A DNA stretch of 64,000 bases, taken from positions 6,154,001 through 6,218,000 of the forward strand of contig NZ_CP029550.1 in NCBI RefSeq assembly GCF_003173715.1, written 5' to 3'. Source of the stretch: Methylobacterium durans (GTDB taxonomy: Bacteria > Pseudomonadota > Alphaproteobacteria > Rhizobiales > Beijerinckiaceae). Position 1 is the first letter of the stretch. Each line of letters begins with the position of its first letter. Position numbers and translations under genes: made by a program. This document shows, one piece after another, positions 54,732 to 62,467 of the stretch. Below the pieces are notes generated by a model. That model was not told the origin of the DNA. It ran no database searches and was given only the letters and a program-made list of their open reading frames with translations.

Positions 54732-56015
54732 TCAGTTGCCTGCCTTGCGAGGTGCAGTGAAAGCTGCCCGCATACCTCCGAGCCGATCCTCCCATCGAAA
54801 ATCGCCTGACACATCGGCCACATCGGCGAACACGTACCCGCCGTTGATGCGCAGGCCCACCGGCCGGCCCGCGGCGTAGCGCTCGCCGTCGAAATCCTCG
54901 ACCACGACGAGGCGCCCGTCCGGCCGCTCGACCTCGACGCGCTGGCGGCCCTGGCTGCGGTGGGAGGCGCGCACCGTGCCGGAGAGATGGGCCTCGGCCG
55001 GCTCGACGAACTGGAGCTGCCACGGCCGCACGTAGAGGCGCGCCGGGCCGATCACCCCGCGGGGCGCGGTGACCGGCGTCGGGCGCCCGTCCACGAGGAC
55101 GCGTCCGCCCTCGGCGAGGGCCTCGAGCTCGACCGCGTCGCCGAGGAACTTCAGCACCGTGGCGGAGGCCGGCCGGTCCTGCACCTCGTCGGGCGTGCCG
55201 ACCTGCTCCAGGCGGCCCTTGTCGAGCACGGCGACCCGGTCGGAGAGCTCCAGGGCCTCGTCCTGGTCGTGGGTGACGAAGATCGTGGTCTGGCCGGTGC
55301 GGTCGTGGATCTCGCGCAGCCAGCGGCGCAGGTCCTTGCGCACCTGCGCGTCGAGCGCCCCGAACGGCTCGTCGAGGAGCAGCACCCTGGGCTCGACGGC
55401 GAGGGCGCGGGCCAGCGCGATGCGCTGGCGCTGGCCGCCCGAGAGCTGGGACGGGTAGCGGTCGGCGAAGCCCGACAGCTTGATCAGGTCGAGGAGGTCG
55501 CCGACGCGGCGGCGGATCTCGGCCTTGCCCGGCCGGTCCGCGCGCTTCCGGGCGTTGAGCCCGTAGGCGATGTTGTCGGCCACGCTCATGTGCTTGAACA
55601 GGGCGTAGTGCTGGAACACGAAGCCCACCGCCCGCTGCTGCACCGGCAGGCCGGTGGCGTCGTCGCCCCCGAACAGGACGCGGCCGCGATCGGGGAAGTC
55701 GAGCCCGGCGATGATGCGCAACAGCGTCGTCTTGCCCGAGCCCGAGGGGCCGAGGAGGCCGAGCAATTCGCCCGCCCGCACGTCGAGATGGAAGTCGTGC
55801 AGGACGGCCGCCGTGTCGAAGGTCTTCGACAGGCCCTCGACCCGGATCGCCGTGGAGCCGGACCGGTCGGCCGCGCCGCTAGTGCCGGGCGCCGGCCGCG
55901 AGGTCCCCGGCGTAGCGCCACTCCAGGAGAAAGTTGACGACGAGAAGAAGAACGAGCGCAAGGTCGGCGAGGCCAACCAGGGCTGCAAAGAATCAGCCGA
56001 TCGGGTCTTCCTCAT
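54732..56015 (-). CDS. cysA: Sulfate/thiosulfate ABC transporter ATPase
   Basis: The recognisable protein begins near 55853 ([12 protein letters not shown]). Walker [15 protein letters not shown]-loop [12 protein letters not shown], signature [15 protein letters not shown], Walker [13 protein letters not shown] and the H-loop FVTHDQDEA are intact, followed by a TOBE-like regulatory domain. CysA energises CysTW sulfate import. The open frame runs to an ATG at 56015, but the first 50 codons overlap a cysW remnant in another frame; no ATG or GTG starts the native protein, so expression is doubtful. Confidence 0.85.
   Translation of the reverse strand: MRKTRSADSLQPWLASPTLRSFFFSSSTFSWSGATPGTSRPAPGTSGAADRSGSTAIRVEGLSKTFDTAAVLHDFHLDVRAGELLGLLGPSGSGKTTLLRIIAGLDFPDRGRVLFGGDDATGLPVQQRAVGFVFQHYALFKHMSVADNIAYGLNARKRADRPGKAEIRRRVGDLLDLIKLSGFADRYPSQLSGGQRQRIALARALAVEPRVLLLDEPFGALDAQVRKDLRRWLREIHDRTGQTTIFVTHDQDEALELSDRVAVLDKGRLEQVGTPDEVQDRPASATVLKFLGDAVELEALAEGGRVLVDGRPTPVTAPRGVIGPARLYVRPWQLQFVEPAEAHLSGTVRASHRSQGRQRVEVERPDGRLVVVEDFDGERYAAGRPVGLRINGGYVFADVADVSGDFRWEDRLGGMRAAFTAPRKAGN
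55879..55992 (-). pseudogene. cysW: 3' remnant of the sulfate permease gene cysW
   Basis: After an in-frame TGA, 37 codons read [20 protein letters not shown], then [10 protein letters not shown] and a stop at 55879. This is the final membrane helix and LEWR tail expected for CysW, directly upstream of cysA as in normal cys operons. The 5' part is gone; the junction is near 55993. Sequence between it and 56312 shows no gene. Confidence 0.65.
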
Positions 56016-56312
56016 CGAAGCTTCTCGGCGTCACCCGAGCCTGCAACGTCGACGCATGACGGCGCAGAAGCTGCCTGCCTGTTCCAGCCCGAACTGATCG
56101 GCCGGGCTGGGGCGCCACCATCCTCGTCCCATCGCGCGATCTCGCCACCGGCAGGGGGTACGCTCAAGGCCAGCCTGCTGGATCGTTCTGGCTCGCGATC
56201 CTCGAGGGGGCCAGACCGTTCCGCACTAGCGTGGCGCGATGGTAGCTTCGAGTCCGAGATCGCATTCAGAATGTTCATCACCCTGATCCTGTCCTACAGT
56301 GTGTTCAAAAAA

Positions 56313-56444
56313 CTAAGCTAGAAGGACTTGCAGGGCAGTCAGTTCGGCCTGCACCTGCGTGAGCAGCAGACTGAAACGCTCCGAGATCTTCGCAGCGAGC
56401 CGGGCCTCGCGCTTAATGTCGGTCAGAGCGAGTTGGGTAGGCAT
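56313..56444 (-). CDS. 43-residue helical protein
   Basis: MPTQLALTDIKREARLAAKI, then a leucine/glutamine-rich helix (LLLTQVQAELTALQ). Likely a short coiled coil. It lies just downstream of the cassette (56569-57484) on the same strand and may belong to it, but no counterpart is seen beside the decayed cassette. Confidence 0.4.
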   Translation of the reverse strand: MPTQLALTDIKREARLAAKISERFSLLLTQVQAELTALQVLLA

Positions 56445-56568
56445 CGGAGATTTCCGCCGTACACTCGCCCAGCACTCGATCGACCTAGTTAAACGGCGTT
56501 CCTCTCCCCGGCAGCAATTGGATCATGAAGACCGGCTTGAGCGTCGTACTTACGAGTTCTCGTTCGGC

Positions 56569-56991
56569 CTACAAGGCGCCTTCTATTTCGCGCCTGCGCA
56601 TCATCTCAAGATCTTGGCGAAGCTGATGGTTCTCGTGATTCTTGCGGCTCAACTCGGCCTCCATCGCCGACACAAAGCTCGTCCAGGTGGGCTGGAGCTC
56701 GCGCGTCATGGCAACATTCATCTTGGCCCAGAGTAGGAAGAACTCGCCGGTCGAGTGTGAGATCACACGGCTTGGATCCTCGCAGAGCTGGCCCTCACCG
56801 ACCACCCAATAATAGCTCTGCTCGGCATCATGGATCTCGTACGAGGGCTCGTAGCTTCCCGCCGGGAGCAGGTTTGTGATCTCATAGGACCCCGCCCAAG
56901 CTGGGTCGCTGGCGTCTGGCCAATATCGACCGCGCCCACCGCTCTCGGAATACTTCACAAGTTGGCCAACGGCGTAGCGATGTTCACGCAT
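56569..56991 (-). CDS. 140-residue cassette protein
   Basis: MREHRYAVGQLVKYSESGGR, a compact strand-rich N-terminal half (SYEITNLLPAGSYEPSYEIH, QSYYWVVGEGQLCEDPSRVI) and a helical C terminus (FVSAMEAELSRKNHENHQL). The first half resembles the small beta-barrel proteins found in rhizobia, without a firm family. It is the last gene of a three-gene minus-strand set with the microprotein at 57050 and the protein at 57266. A decayed copy lies at 46830-47219. Confidence 0.65.
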   Translation of the reverse strand: MREHRYAVGQLVKYSESGGRGRYWPDASDPAWAGSYEITNLLPAGSYEPSYEIHDAEQSYYWVVGEGQLCEDPSRVISHSTGEFFLLWAKMNVAMTRELQPTWTSFVSAMEAELSRKNHENHQLRQDLEMMRRREIEGAL

Positions 56992-57049
56992 GGCGGCCTC
57001 CCGAAAAATTGGATCTATTCCGCGTCCGGCTCAAACGAGAATTCTGCAT

Positions 57050-57169
57050 TTACCAATGCAGATCTAGTCCTACGAGGAAGTATATGCAGGCGGCTCCGAC
57101 GAGTGCCACCGCAACGAAGGTTTGGTTAAGCCTGTCGTCCATGTAAGCTGAAAAGTATGCTTTAGACAC
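57050..57169 (-). CDS. Membrane microprotein, copy 2
   Basis: 39 residues from a GTG at 57169 behind AGGAGGA: MSKAYFSAYMDDRLNQ, then a hydrophobic helix (TFVAVALVGAACIYFLVGLD) and LHW. Same architecture and DRLNQ motif as copies 1 and 3. The strong ribosome site supports translation from GTG. Confidence 0.7.
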   Translation of the reverse strand: MSKAYFSAYMDDRLNQTFVAVALVGAACIYFLVGLDLHW

Positions 57170-57265
57170 TATATCCTCCTACTAAACAGGTAAAGGCTGC
57201 CGTACCTTCGTGCGGCCTCGCGACGGCCCAAGCGCGGCGCTCCCCGACCGGCGCGCCGCGTCGAG

Positions 57266-57484
57266 TTACTGCGCGCCGACGGAGAGGGCCTGCACCGATT
57301 TCACCGCGTCATGGCGAGGCAGGGGATAGACGGTGGTGGCACCTTGTCGAGGGGCCAAGGTTGAGGAGCATTCGAGCGGCTCCTCATCGGTGTCGACCGT
57401 CTGGGGTCCCGCTGGCTGCCGCGCATCGGGCGCAATCCGTGTGAAAGGTAGGCCGAAGATCACGGTCGTTCGGGACGTACGCAC
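57266..57484 (-). CDS. Cassette protein with TVDTDEE motif, copy 2
   Basis: 72 residues from a GTG at 57484: MRTSRTTVIFGLPFT, then QPAGPQTVDTDEEPLECSS and a degenerate tail. Paralogue of 48796-49038; the middle is conserved but the SFLAYRRVATTIYLP stretch is altered, so this copy may be drifting. 96 nt upstream of the microprotein gene. Confidence 0.6.
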   Translation of the reverse strand: MRTSRTTVIFGLPFTRIAPDARQPAGPQTVDTDEEPLECSSTLAPRQGATTVYPLPRHDAVKSVQALSVGAQ

Positions 57485-57867
57485 CTTAGCCTCGTCCGCA
57501 GCGAAACTATTTTATTTTTACAAAATCAACGTATCACTTAATCGGGAATAAGGCCAGAATTATTTGACTTTTTGCGGATTTATCTGAAATATTTCATGCA
57601 ACCTACTGCGGTTGAGGCAAGCGAAAACTTGCTCTGCCGTCTGATCGGTACATCGAGCCAGGATGAAGCGGACGCTCCATGCTATTTAGCTTGGCCGCGC
57701 AGGCTGCCGACATCATCTTGACAGCGGCCGCCTCCAGCACTCGCATATGTTCGAGCGTTGGCCGCAGTCCGTCGCTGCATCCTCGCGCCTCCCCGCAGGT
57801 CGAGTTGAGCTTCAGCGCTAGCTCACAGTTCTCGCCGCAGGCAGTGCGAGCAAGCGCGTATTTCTTT
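57485..57867. other. Gap with AT-rich promoter-like part
   Basis: 57500-57600 is AT-rich and may hold the promoter of the cassette. No gene is supported in the rest. Confidence 0.3.
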
Positions 57868-57987
57868 CTACCAGCGTAACTCCGTTCCTACTATAAAGTA
57901 AGTTGCGGCAAGAAGGACGAGTATGATCACGACACGCGATTGATTAACACGGTCACCAATCCATGATCTAAGATGCATATTAGCCAT
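57868..57987 (-). CDS. Membrane microprotein, copy 3
   Basis: 39 residues from ATG 57987: MANMHLRSWIGDRVNQSR, then a hydrophobic helix (VVIILVLLAATYFIVG) and TELRW. The DRVNQ motif and the G-x-x-L-x-W ending match copy 2. It follows the 93-residue gene at 58051 by 63 nt, the same layout as the other copies behind their partner genes. Confidence 0.7.
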   Translation of the reverse strand: MANMHLRSWIGDRVNQSRVVIILVLLAATYFIVGTELRW

Positions 57988-58050
57988 GACATTTACCGAA
58001 ATGTAAAAATGAACACTGCCCGTTATGCAGTGAGAAAACCAGATCCTCTG

Positions 58051-58332
58051 CTACATGCTTTTGGTCCAACCCTCCTCATGTCCGCGCGGGACATACATCC
58101 TGCGCAATTCCTCTGGTGGAATGGTTCGGTCACCGACCTTGATCCAAGGCAACCGCTCGTCTGACCGCGGAACGTTCATGGCGTAACGAAATGCATCAGA
58201 AAAATGGAACCAATACTCAGGACCGCAAGCCAGGTCTGCCGACCTCGTCGCGAATGACCCGTCATCGGGTGCAAGACCCTCTGGGAGCCAGACAAGAATT
58301 GCAGAGGCAGCTTGATCAAGTTGACCGCTCAT
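58051..58332 (-). CDS. 93-residue hypothetical protein upstream of microprotein 3
   Basis: MSGQLDQAASAILVWLPEGL, ADLACGPEYWFHFSDAFRYA, then LPWIKVGDRTIPPEELRRMY. A small folded domain is likely, with no sequence similarity to the TVDTDEE proteins. It takes the same position relative to a microprotein gene, so it may be an alternative partner. Confidence 0.55.
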   Translation of the reverse strand: MSGQLDQAASAILVWLPEGLAPDDGSFATRSADLACGPEYWFHFSDAFRYAMNVPRSDERLPWIKVGDRTIPPEELRRMYVPRGHEEGWTKSM

Positions 58333-58421
58333 CGCTCATTCCTTTGCAAAATTCGGCTGACAGGCGTATTCGCCACCGAGCCGTGGTACATACGTTTCAA
58401 GGATAAATCTTATTTATAGTG

Positions 58422-58787
58422 CTAAAAATAAAGCCATCTACCGTAAGGGCTGCATTCGAAAGTTGCTCCGAAATTAGGAACGACGCACCGAGATACTGTG
58501 GTTTTGGCGGTATCCTGCGGAAAGATGCTTTTAGATGGTCTTGGGATGGTTTGGCTCGAACCGAGGCCTTCAATCCGTGAGCTAGCCGGATTCAGGGCCA
58601 GCTCGTCATCAGAGTAGGTTGGCGCCACGCCATGCTGATGCTCTTCAAGTGAGTTGGTCAATCCATCTCGCACTTCAAGCTTACCGCGAGGCGCACCTGT
58701 CGCATCGGCAGGAATGCCATAGTCTTGCGCGAGCGCGGTGGGGAAAGCCAAGCCGAACAAGAGACTGGCAATGACAGGAGAGATCAT
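58422..58787 (-). CDS. Small secreted protein with NSLxExQHGVAP motif, copy 2
   Basis: 121 residues from ATG 58787. Signal peptide MISPVIASLLFGLAFPTALA, then GLTNSLEEHQHGVAPTYSDD and a Cys-containing end (CVVPNFGATFECSPYG). Same family as 35244-35582. Periplasmic, function unknown. Confidence 0.65.
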   Translation of the reverse strand: MISPVIASLLFGLAFPTALAQDYGIPADATGAPRGKLEVRDGLTNSLEEHQHGVAPTYSDDELALNPASSRIEGLGSSQTIPRPSKSIFPQDTAKTTVSRCVVPNFGATFECSPYGRWLYF

Positions 58788-58988
58788 GGTGCCCATGGCT
58801 GCGTCCAGCTGTCTTGATGCGCTCCTCGTCGAAAAAATGAGTGGGCAAGGCCACGCGGTAAGTTAAGAGATATTACTTTATGTTATCTATGGTTTTAGGT
58901 GATCAAAATCAAGAGCGAATCTAAAATATTGTCCCATAGAAACATTTGTTAGTACTCAGGCGCAGGTATCCTTAGTTTGATCTGTGCG

Positions 58989-59150
58989 CTATCGCGCAGC
59001 TTGGCGCGCGGGGGTACCAGCGGACGAGTGCCGCTTGATGCGATCCTGCTCGCGCAGAATGGCCTCGCCGCAGCCGAGGTAGATATCGGCAAGCGTGAGA
59101 TCACTGAGGCTCGTGTGAGCGCAGACGTGATAGTTGTGCTCTTTGAAGGT
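58989..59150 (-). pseudogene. C-terminal remnant of an IS3-type transposase
   Basis: The minus strand reads RTFKEHNYHVCAHTSLSDLT, then LADIYLGCGEAILREQDRIK. This matches the OrfB C terminus of some IS3 elements (LTPADVYFGRGxxIL...RIKR). No rve catalytic part remains. The 200 nt to its left (58797-58988) are AT-rich and empty. Confidence 0.55.
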
Positions 59151-59344
59151 GCGATCCCCACCTCCGTCATGATCCGCCCCCACGCGGTGGCCCAGGTTCG
59201 AAATTAGTGCACGGTCGGCTTGGAGCTGCCCCGATTTGTGGTCCAGGGCCTATGCAAGTTTTCGGGTGACCCTGACCCAGCAAACTGGTCCGCGCTAAGC
59301 GCAAGTTTTTCGGGAATCCTGAACCCTGAAGGAGGGTGGATGCC

Positions 59345-59611
59345 ATGCCTCGCAAGCGCTTCACGAACGAGCAAATCGCCTTTGCCCTTCGGCAGGCGGA
59401 AAACGGTGCAGCGGTGGACGAGGTCTGCCGGAAGATGGGCGTGTCCGAGCCAACCTTTTATCGCTGGAAGAAGCAGTTCGTCGGCATGGGCGTGTCGGAG
59501 ATCCGGCGGCTCAAGCAGCTGGAGGACGAGAACAGCAAGCTCAAGCGGCTTGTCGCCGATCTGACGCTGGATCGCTCCATGCTGCAGGATGTGCTCAAGC
59601 GAAAGTGGTGA
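59345..59611 (+). CDS. IS3 OrfA
   Basis: 88 residues from ATG 59345 with GGAGGG upstream. Helix-turn-helix (RFTNEQIAFALRQAENGAAV, MGVSEPTFYRWKKQF) and a leucine zipper (LKQLEDENSKLKRLVADL). Ends in the overlap with orfB. Confidence 0.9.
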   Translation: MPRKRFTNEQIAFALRQAENGAAVDEVCRKMGVSEPTFYRWKKQFVGMGVSEIRRLKQLEDENSKLKRLVADLTLDRSMLQDVLKRKW

Positions 59612-60447
59612 GGCCTGCCGTTCGCCGCGAGGTCGCCGGTCACCTGCAGGGGGCCTACGGCATCAGCGAGCGTCGGGCCTGCCAGGCCACCGGCTTCGGC
59701 CGATCGTCCCAGCGTTACAGGAAGCGATCCGACCCGCAAGTTGCGCTGCGCATGCGGCTGAAGGAGCTGGCGGCCGCACGGGTGCGCTACGGCTACCGGC
59801 GGCTGCACATCCTGTTGCGACGAGAGGGCTGGAAGGTAAATCACAAGCGCACCTACCGGATCTACCGCGATGAAGGGCTGTCGATCCGGCCCAAGCTGCC
59901 CAAGCGCAAGCGAGCTTGGCGCTACCGCCAGGGGCGCCCGGCGATCGGTGGCCCGAACGAGGTTTGGGCCATGGACTTCATGTCCGATCGTCTTTTTGAC
60001 GGGCGTCCGTTTCGGATCCTGACCGTCGTCGATTGCCACACGCGAGAGGCACTCTCGCTCACACCGAGAGCCAATTTCCGCGCCTACCAAGTGACTGAAG
60101 CCCTGGACGCCTTGGTCCGGTTACGGGGAAGGCCAAAGAGCCTGCGGGTGGACAATGGGCCGGAGTTCGCCGGGCGCATGCTCGACCAGTGGGCCTACCT
60201 GAACGGGGTCGAAATCGACTTCTCCCGGCCGGGCAAGCCGACCGACAATGCCTACATTGAGTCGTTCAACGGCCGCCTCCGAGCGGAATGCCTGAACGCC
60301 GCGTGGTTCCTGTCGCTAGCCGATGCCCGTGAACGCATCGAGGAATGGAGGTGCCACTACAACGAAGATCGACCCCATACGGCCCTGGGTGGCTTGACGC
60401 CCCGAGCCTTCGCCAACCAAGCTGTCACAGCCCGAGAACTTGCATAG
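59605..60447 (+). CDS. IS3 OrfB transposase
   Basis: 280 residues. HTH_21 region (YGYRRLHILLRREGWKVNHK) and rve domain with the catalytic residues in VWAMDFMSDRL, RVDNGPEFAGR and YIESFNGRLRAECL. The GTG at 59605 lies in the orfA end; the protein is probably made as a frameshift fusion or by coupling. Complete. Confidence 0.92.
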   Translation: MVRPAVRREVAGHLQGAYGISERRACQATGFGRSSQRYRKRSDPQVALRMRLKELAAARVRYGYRRLHILLRREGWKVNHKRTYRIYRDEGLSIRPKLPKRKRAWRYRQGRPAIGGPNEVWAMDFMSDRLFDGRPFRILTVVDCHTREALSLTPRANFRAYQVTEALDALVRLRGRPKSLRVDNGPEFAGRMLDQWAYLNGVEIDFSRPGKPTDNAYIESFNGRLRAECLNAAWFLSLADARERIEEWRCHYNEDRPHTALGGLTPRAFANQAVTARELA

Positions 60448-60479
60448 GTGGTGGACCACAAATCGGGTCAACTCCAATG

Positions 60480-60527
60480 CCCGAAAACCTTGCGCTCAGC
60501 GCGGACCAGTTTGGCGGGTCAGGGTCA
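60480..60527 (-). repeat. Inverted 48-bp relic of the IS3 left end
   Basis: Reverse complement of 59267-59314 with 4 mismatches. It lies immediately outside the IS3 right end, probably left from an older, oppositely oriented copy. Confidence 0.65.
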
Positions 60528-60990
60528 CTCACGCCTGCGACGAGAAACGAGACCGCTTCATGCCTTGGCTGCGAGCCAGAGCAGCAGGCACTGAACGCGG
60601 GTGTTCCCCAGACAGTGTGCCTGGTCGGTGACCCCGTCGTCAGCGCTGCTTGTCCCGGTTCTCATGAATCCACTTTGGGGGAGACGGCTGGATACAGAAC
60701 GTTCCGCCGTCGAATGGCCGCTTTGGAGACGCCGCTCGGGTCAGGTGGACGGCAGAAACGGGCGCAATGCGGAACGTCCGCTTCCCGGGTGGGGCCAACG
60801 TTCAGTTGCGGCGCATGGCTGACTGGGAGGGAGCCGGAAGACCTCGCGCAATTAATTGCAGCTTGGTCGGAGCGCTCAGGGCGGGCGTCCGCATTTTCTG
60901 CTTGGACGGACACGCCTCCCGGAAACCGCCAGCAACGGGATTGAGCGCATCAATCAGCGCTGGCGAGCCAAAACTCTGCCGCTGCTCACA

Positions 60991-61010
60991 TGCGGACATA
61001 GTGCGGACAC
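60991..61010 (+). promoter_or_regulatory. Putative arm sites of the island integrase, right
   Basis: TGCGGACATAGTGCGGACAC, 19 of 20 bases identical to 10705-10724 and in the same orientation. 47 bp from the attachment core. Fits the second integrase arm of the excised island. Confidence 0.6.
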
Positions 61011-61057
61011 GACCCTCGAACCCGGGGCCGTGCCTTCTGCTAACTTATTGAAGTTAG

Positions 61058-61102
61058 TGGTGAGCGCGCTGGGACTCGAACCCAGGACCTACAGATTAAA
61101 AG
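61058..61102. repeat. Right attachment site (att) within tRNA-Lys
   Basis: The 3' 45 nt of the tRNA-Lys gene, identical to 10529-10573. Integration preserved a complete tRNA here. Confidence 0.92.
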
Positions 61103-61133
61103 TCCGTTGCTCTACCAGCTGAGCTACGCGCTC
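61058..61133 (-). tRNA. tRNA-Lys (UUU)
   Basis: 76 nt on the minus strand. The 7-bp acceptor stem GAGCGCG/CGCGCTC pairs perfectly, the discriminator is A, and CCA is encoded. D-loop (AGCTCAGCTGGTAGAGC), anticodon stem-loop with CTTTTAA (anticodon UUU) and T-arm (CTGGGTTCGAGTCCCAG) are all intact. It is the integration target of the island. The 152 nt to tgt hold nothing evident. Confidence 0.97.
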
Positions 61134-61285
61134 GCATCCGCCGCGGTCTGGGCTCGCAGGCCGAGTTCGGGGAGGCGTGGCCCGCAATAGGGGAGCCGCC
61201 GCGAGGGGTCAACCGGGGCGGTCCGCCGACGCCGACCGTTTCATCCTCGGCGGTCGCGGCCGGCGACCCGATCGGGTGCCCGCCC

Positions 61286-62467
61286 CTACCCGCGCGCGGT
61301 CCGCTCCGCTTCGGCGCGCGCCCAGGTCTCGCGGGTCTCGCCCGCGAAGTCGGCCAACCGACCGGCCCGGATTGCGGCCCGCATGCCCGCCATCAACTCT
61401 TGGTAGTATGCGAGGTTGCTCCAGGTCAGCAGCATCATGCCGAGTATCTCGTCCGAGCGGACGAGGTGGTGCAGGTAGGCTCGGGAATAATCGCGGGACG
61501 CAGGGCAGGCGGACGACGGGTCGAGGGGCCGCGCATCCTCGGCGTGGCGGGCATTGCGCAGGTTGACCCGGCCGTGGCGGGTATAGGCGAGGCCGTGGCG
61601 GCCGGCCCTTGTCGGCATTACGCAGTCGAACATGTCGATCCCGCGCTCGACGGAGCGCAGGAGGTCGTCCGGGGTCCCGACGCCCATCAGGTAGCGGGGT
61701 TTGGCCCTCGGCAGGTGCGGCTCGACCGCCTCGATCATGGCGAGCATCACCGCCTGCGGCTCACCCACCGCGAGCCCCCCGATCGCGTAGCCCTTGAGAT
61801 CGAGATCGACCAGCGCCCGGGCGCTCTCGACGCGGAGCGCCGGCACATCGCCCCCCTGCACGATGCCGAACAGCGCCTTGCCCGGCTGCTCACCGAAGGC
61901 GACGCGGCAGCGCTCCGCCCAGCGCCGCGACAGCTGCATCGCGCGCGCGATCGCCTCCGGCTCGGCCGGCAGGCGCACGCACTCGTCGAGCTGCATCTGG
62001 ATGTCGGACCCGAGCAGGCCCTGGATCTCGATCGAGCGCTCCGGACTCATGTGGTGGGCCGTGCCGTCGACATGCGAGCGGAAGGTGACGCCCTGCTCGT
62101 CGAGCTTGCGCAGGCTCGACAGCGACATCACCTGGAAGCCGCCGGAATCGGTGAGGATCGGCCCGTCCCAGAGCATGAAGCGGTGCAGGCCACCGAGCCG
62201 GGCCATCCGCTCGGGGCCGGGGCGCAGCATCAGGTGGTAGGTGTTGCCGAGCACGACGTCGGCGCCGAGGTCGCGCACCTGCTCCGGATACATCGCCTTC
62301 ACGGTCGCGGCCGTGCCGACCGGCATGAAGGCCGGCGTGCGGATCGTGCCCCGCGGCATGGTGATGGCGCCGGTCCGGGCGTGACCGTCGGCGGCGTCCA
62401 CGCGGAAGGTGAACGCGGTCGGTCGGGCGTCCTGCGGGGGAGCGGCTTGCGGGGGCGCGTTCTGCAT
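61286..62467 (-). CDS. tgt: Queuine tRNA-ribosyltransferase
   Basis: 393 residues. TIM-barrel enzyme that exchanges guanine-34 for preQ1 in tRNAs with GUN anticodons. Seen: [38 protein letters not shown] (Asp general acid/base), [17 protein letters not shown], then nucleophile Asp in [12 protein letters not shown]. The late zinc-cluster cysteines of the family (CxCxxC) are reduced to [17 protein letters not shown], as in some alphaproteobacteria, so metal binding should be checked. ATG overlaps the queA stop. Confidence 0.95.
   Translation of the reverse strand: MQNAPPQAAPPQDARPTAFTFRVDAADGHARTGAITMPRGTIRTPAFMPVGTAATVKAMYPEQVRDLGADVVLGNTYHLMLRPGPERMARLGGLHRFMLWDGPILTDSGGFQVMSLSSLRKLDEQGVTFRSHVDGTAHHMSPERSIEIQGLLGSDIQMQLDECVRLPAEPEAIARAMQLSRRWAERCRVAFGEQPGKALFGIVQGGDVPALRVESARALVDLDLKGYAIGGLAVGEPQAVMLAMIEAVEPHLPRAKPRYLMGVGTPDDLLRSVERGIDMFDCVMPTRAGRHGLAYTRHGRVNLRNARHAEDARPLDPSSACPASRDYSRAYLHHLVRSDEILGMMLLTWSNLAYYQELMAGMRAAIRAGRLADFAGETRETWARAEAERTARG

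Larger units (their letters stand above)
59220..60477 (+). mobile_element. IS3-family insertion sequence 2
   Basis: About 1258 bp with terminal repeats of roughly 45 bp containing CCCGATTTGTGGTCCA near each end. orfA and orfB overlap as in active IS3 elements. No target duplication is evident. A 48-bp piece of its left interior recurs inverted just outside its right end (60480-60527). Confidence 0.8.
60478..61057. other. Right end of the island, no gene
   Basis: No supported gene. Contains the inverted IS3 piece (60480-60527) and the integrase arm-like repeat (60991-61010) 47 bp from the attachment site. Confidence 0.4.
10529..61102. mobile_element. 50.5-kb genomic island integrated in tRNA-Lys
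   Basis: Everything between the two copies of the 45-bp tRNA-Lys 3' end (10529-10573 and 61058-61102). The island carries a P4-type integrase beside its left end and matching 20-bp arm-like repeats near both ends (10705 and 60991). Cargo is heterogeneous and heavily invaded by insertion sequences. I see no conjugation, relaxase or phage structural genes, so it is not obviously self-transmissible. Confidence 0.85.

Noticed and set aside
54960..55937. 325-codon plus-strand frame
   Set aside because: Antisense to cysA; composition typical of a GC-rich shadow frame.
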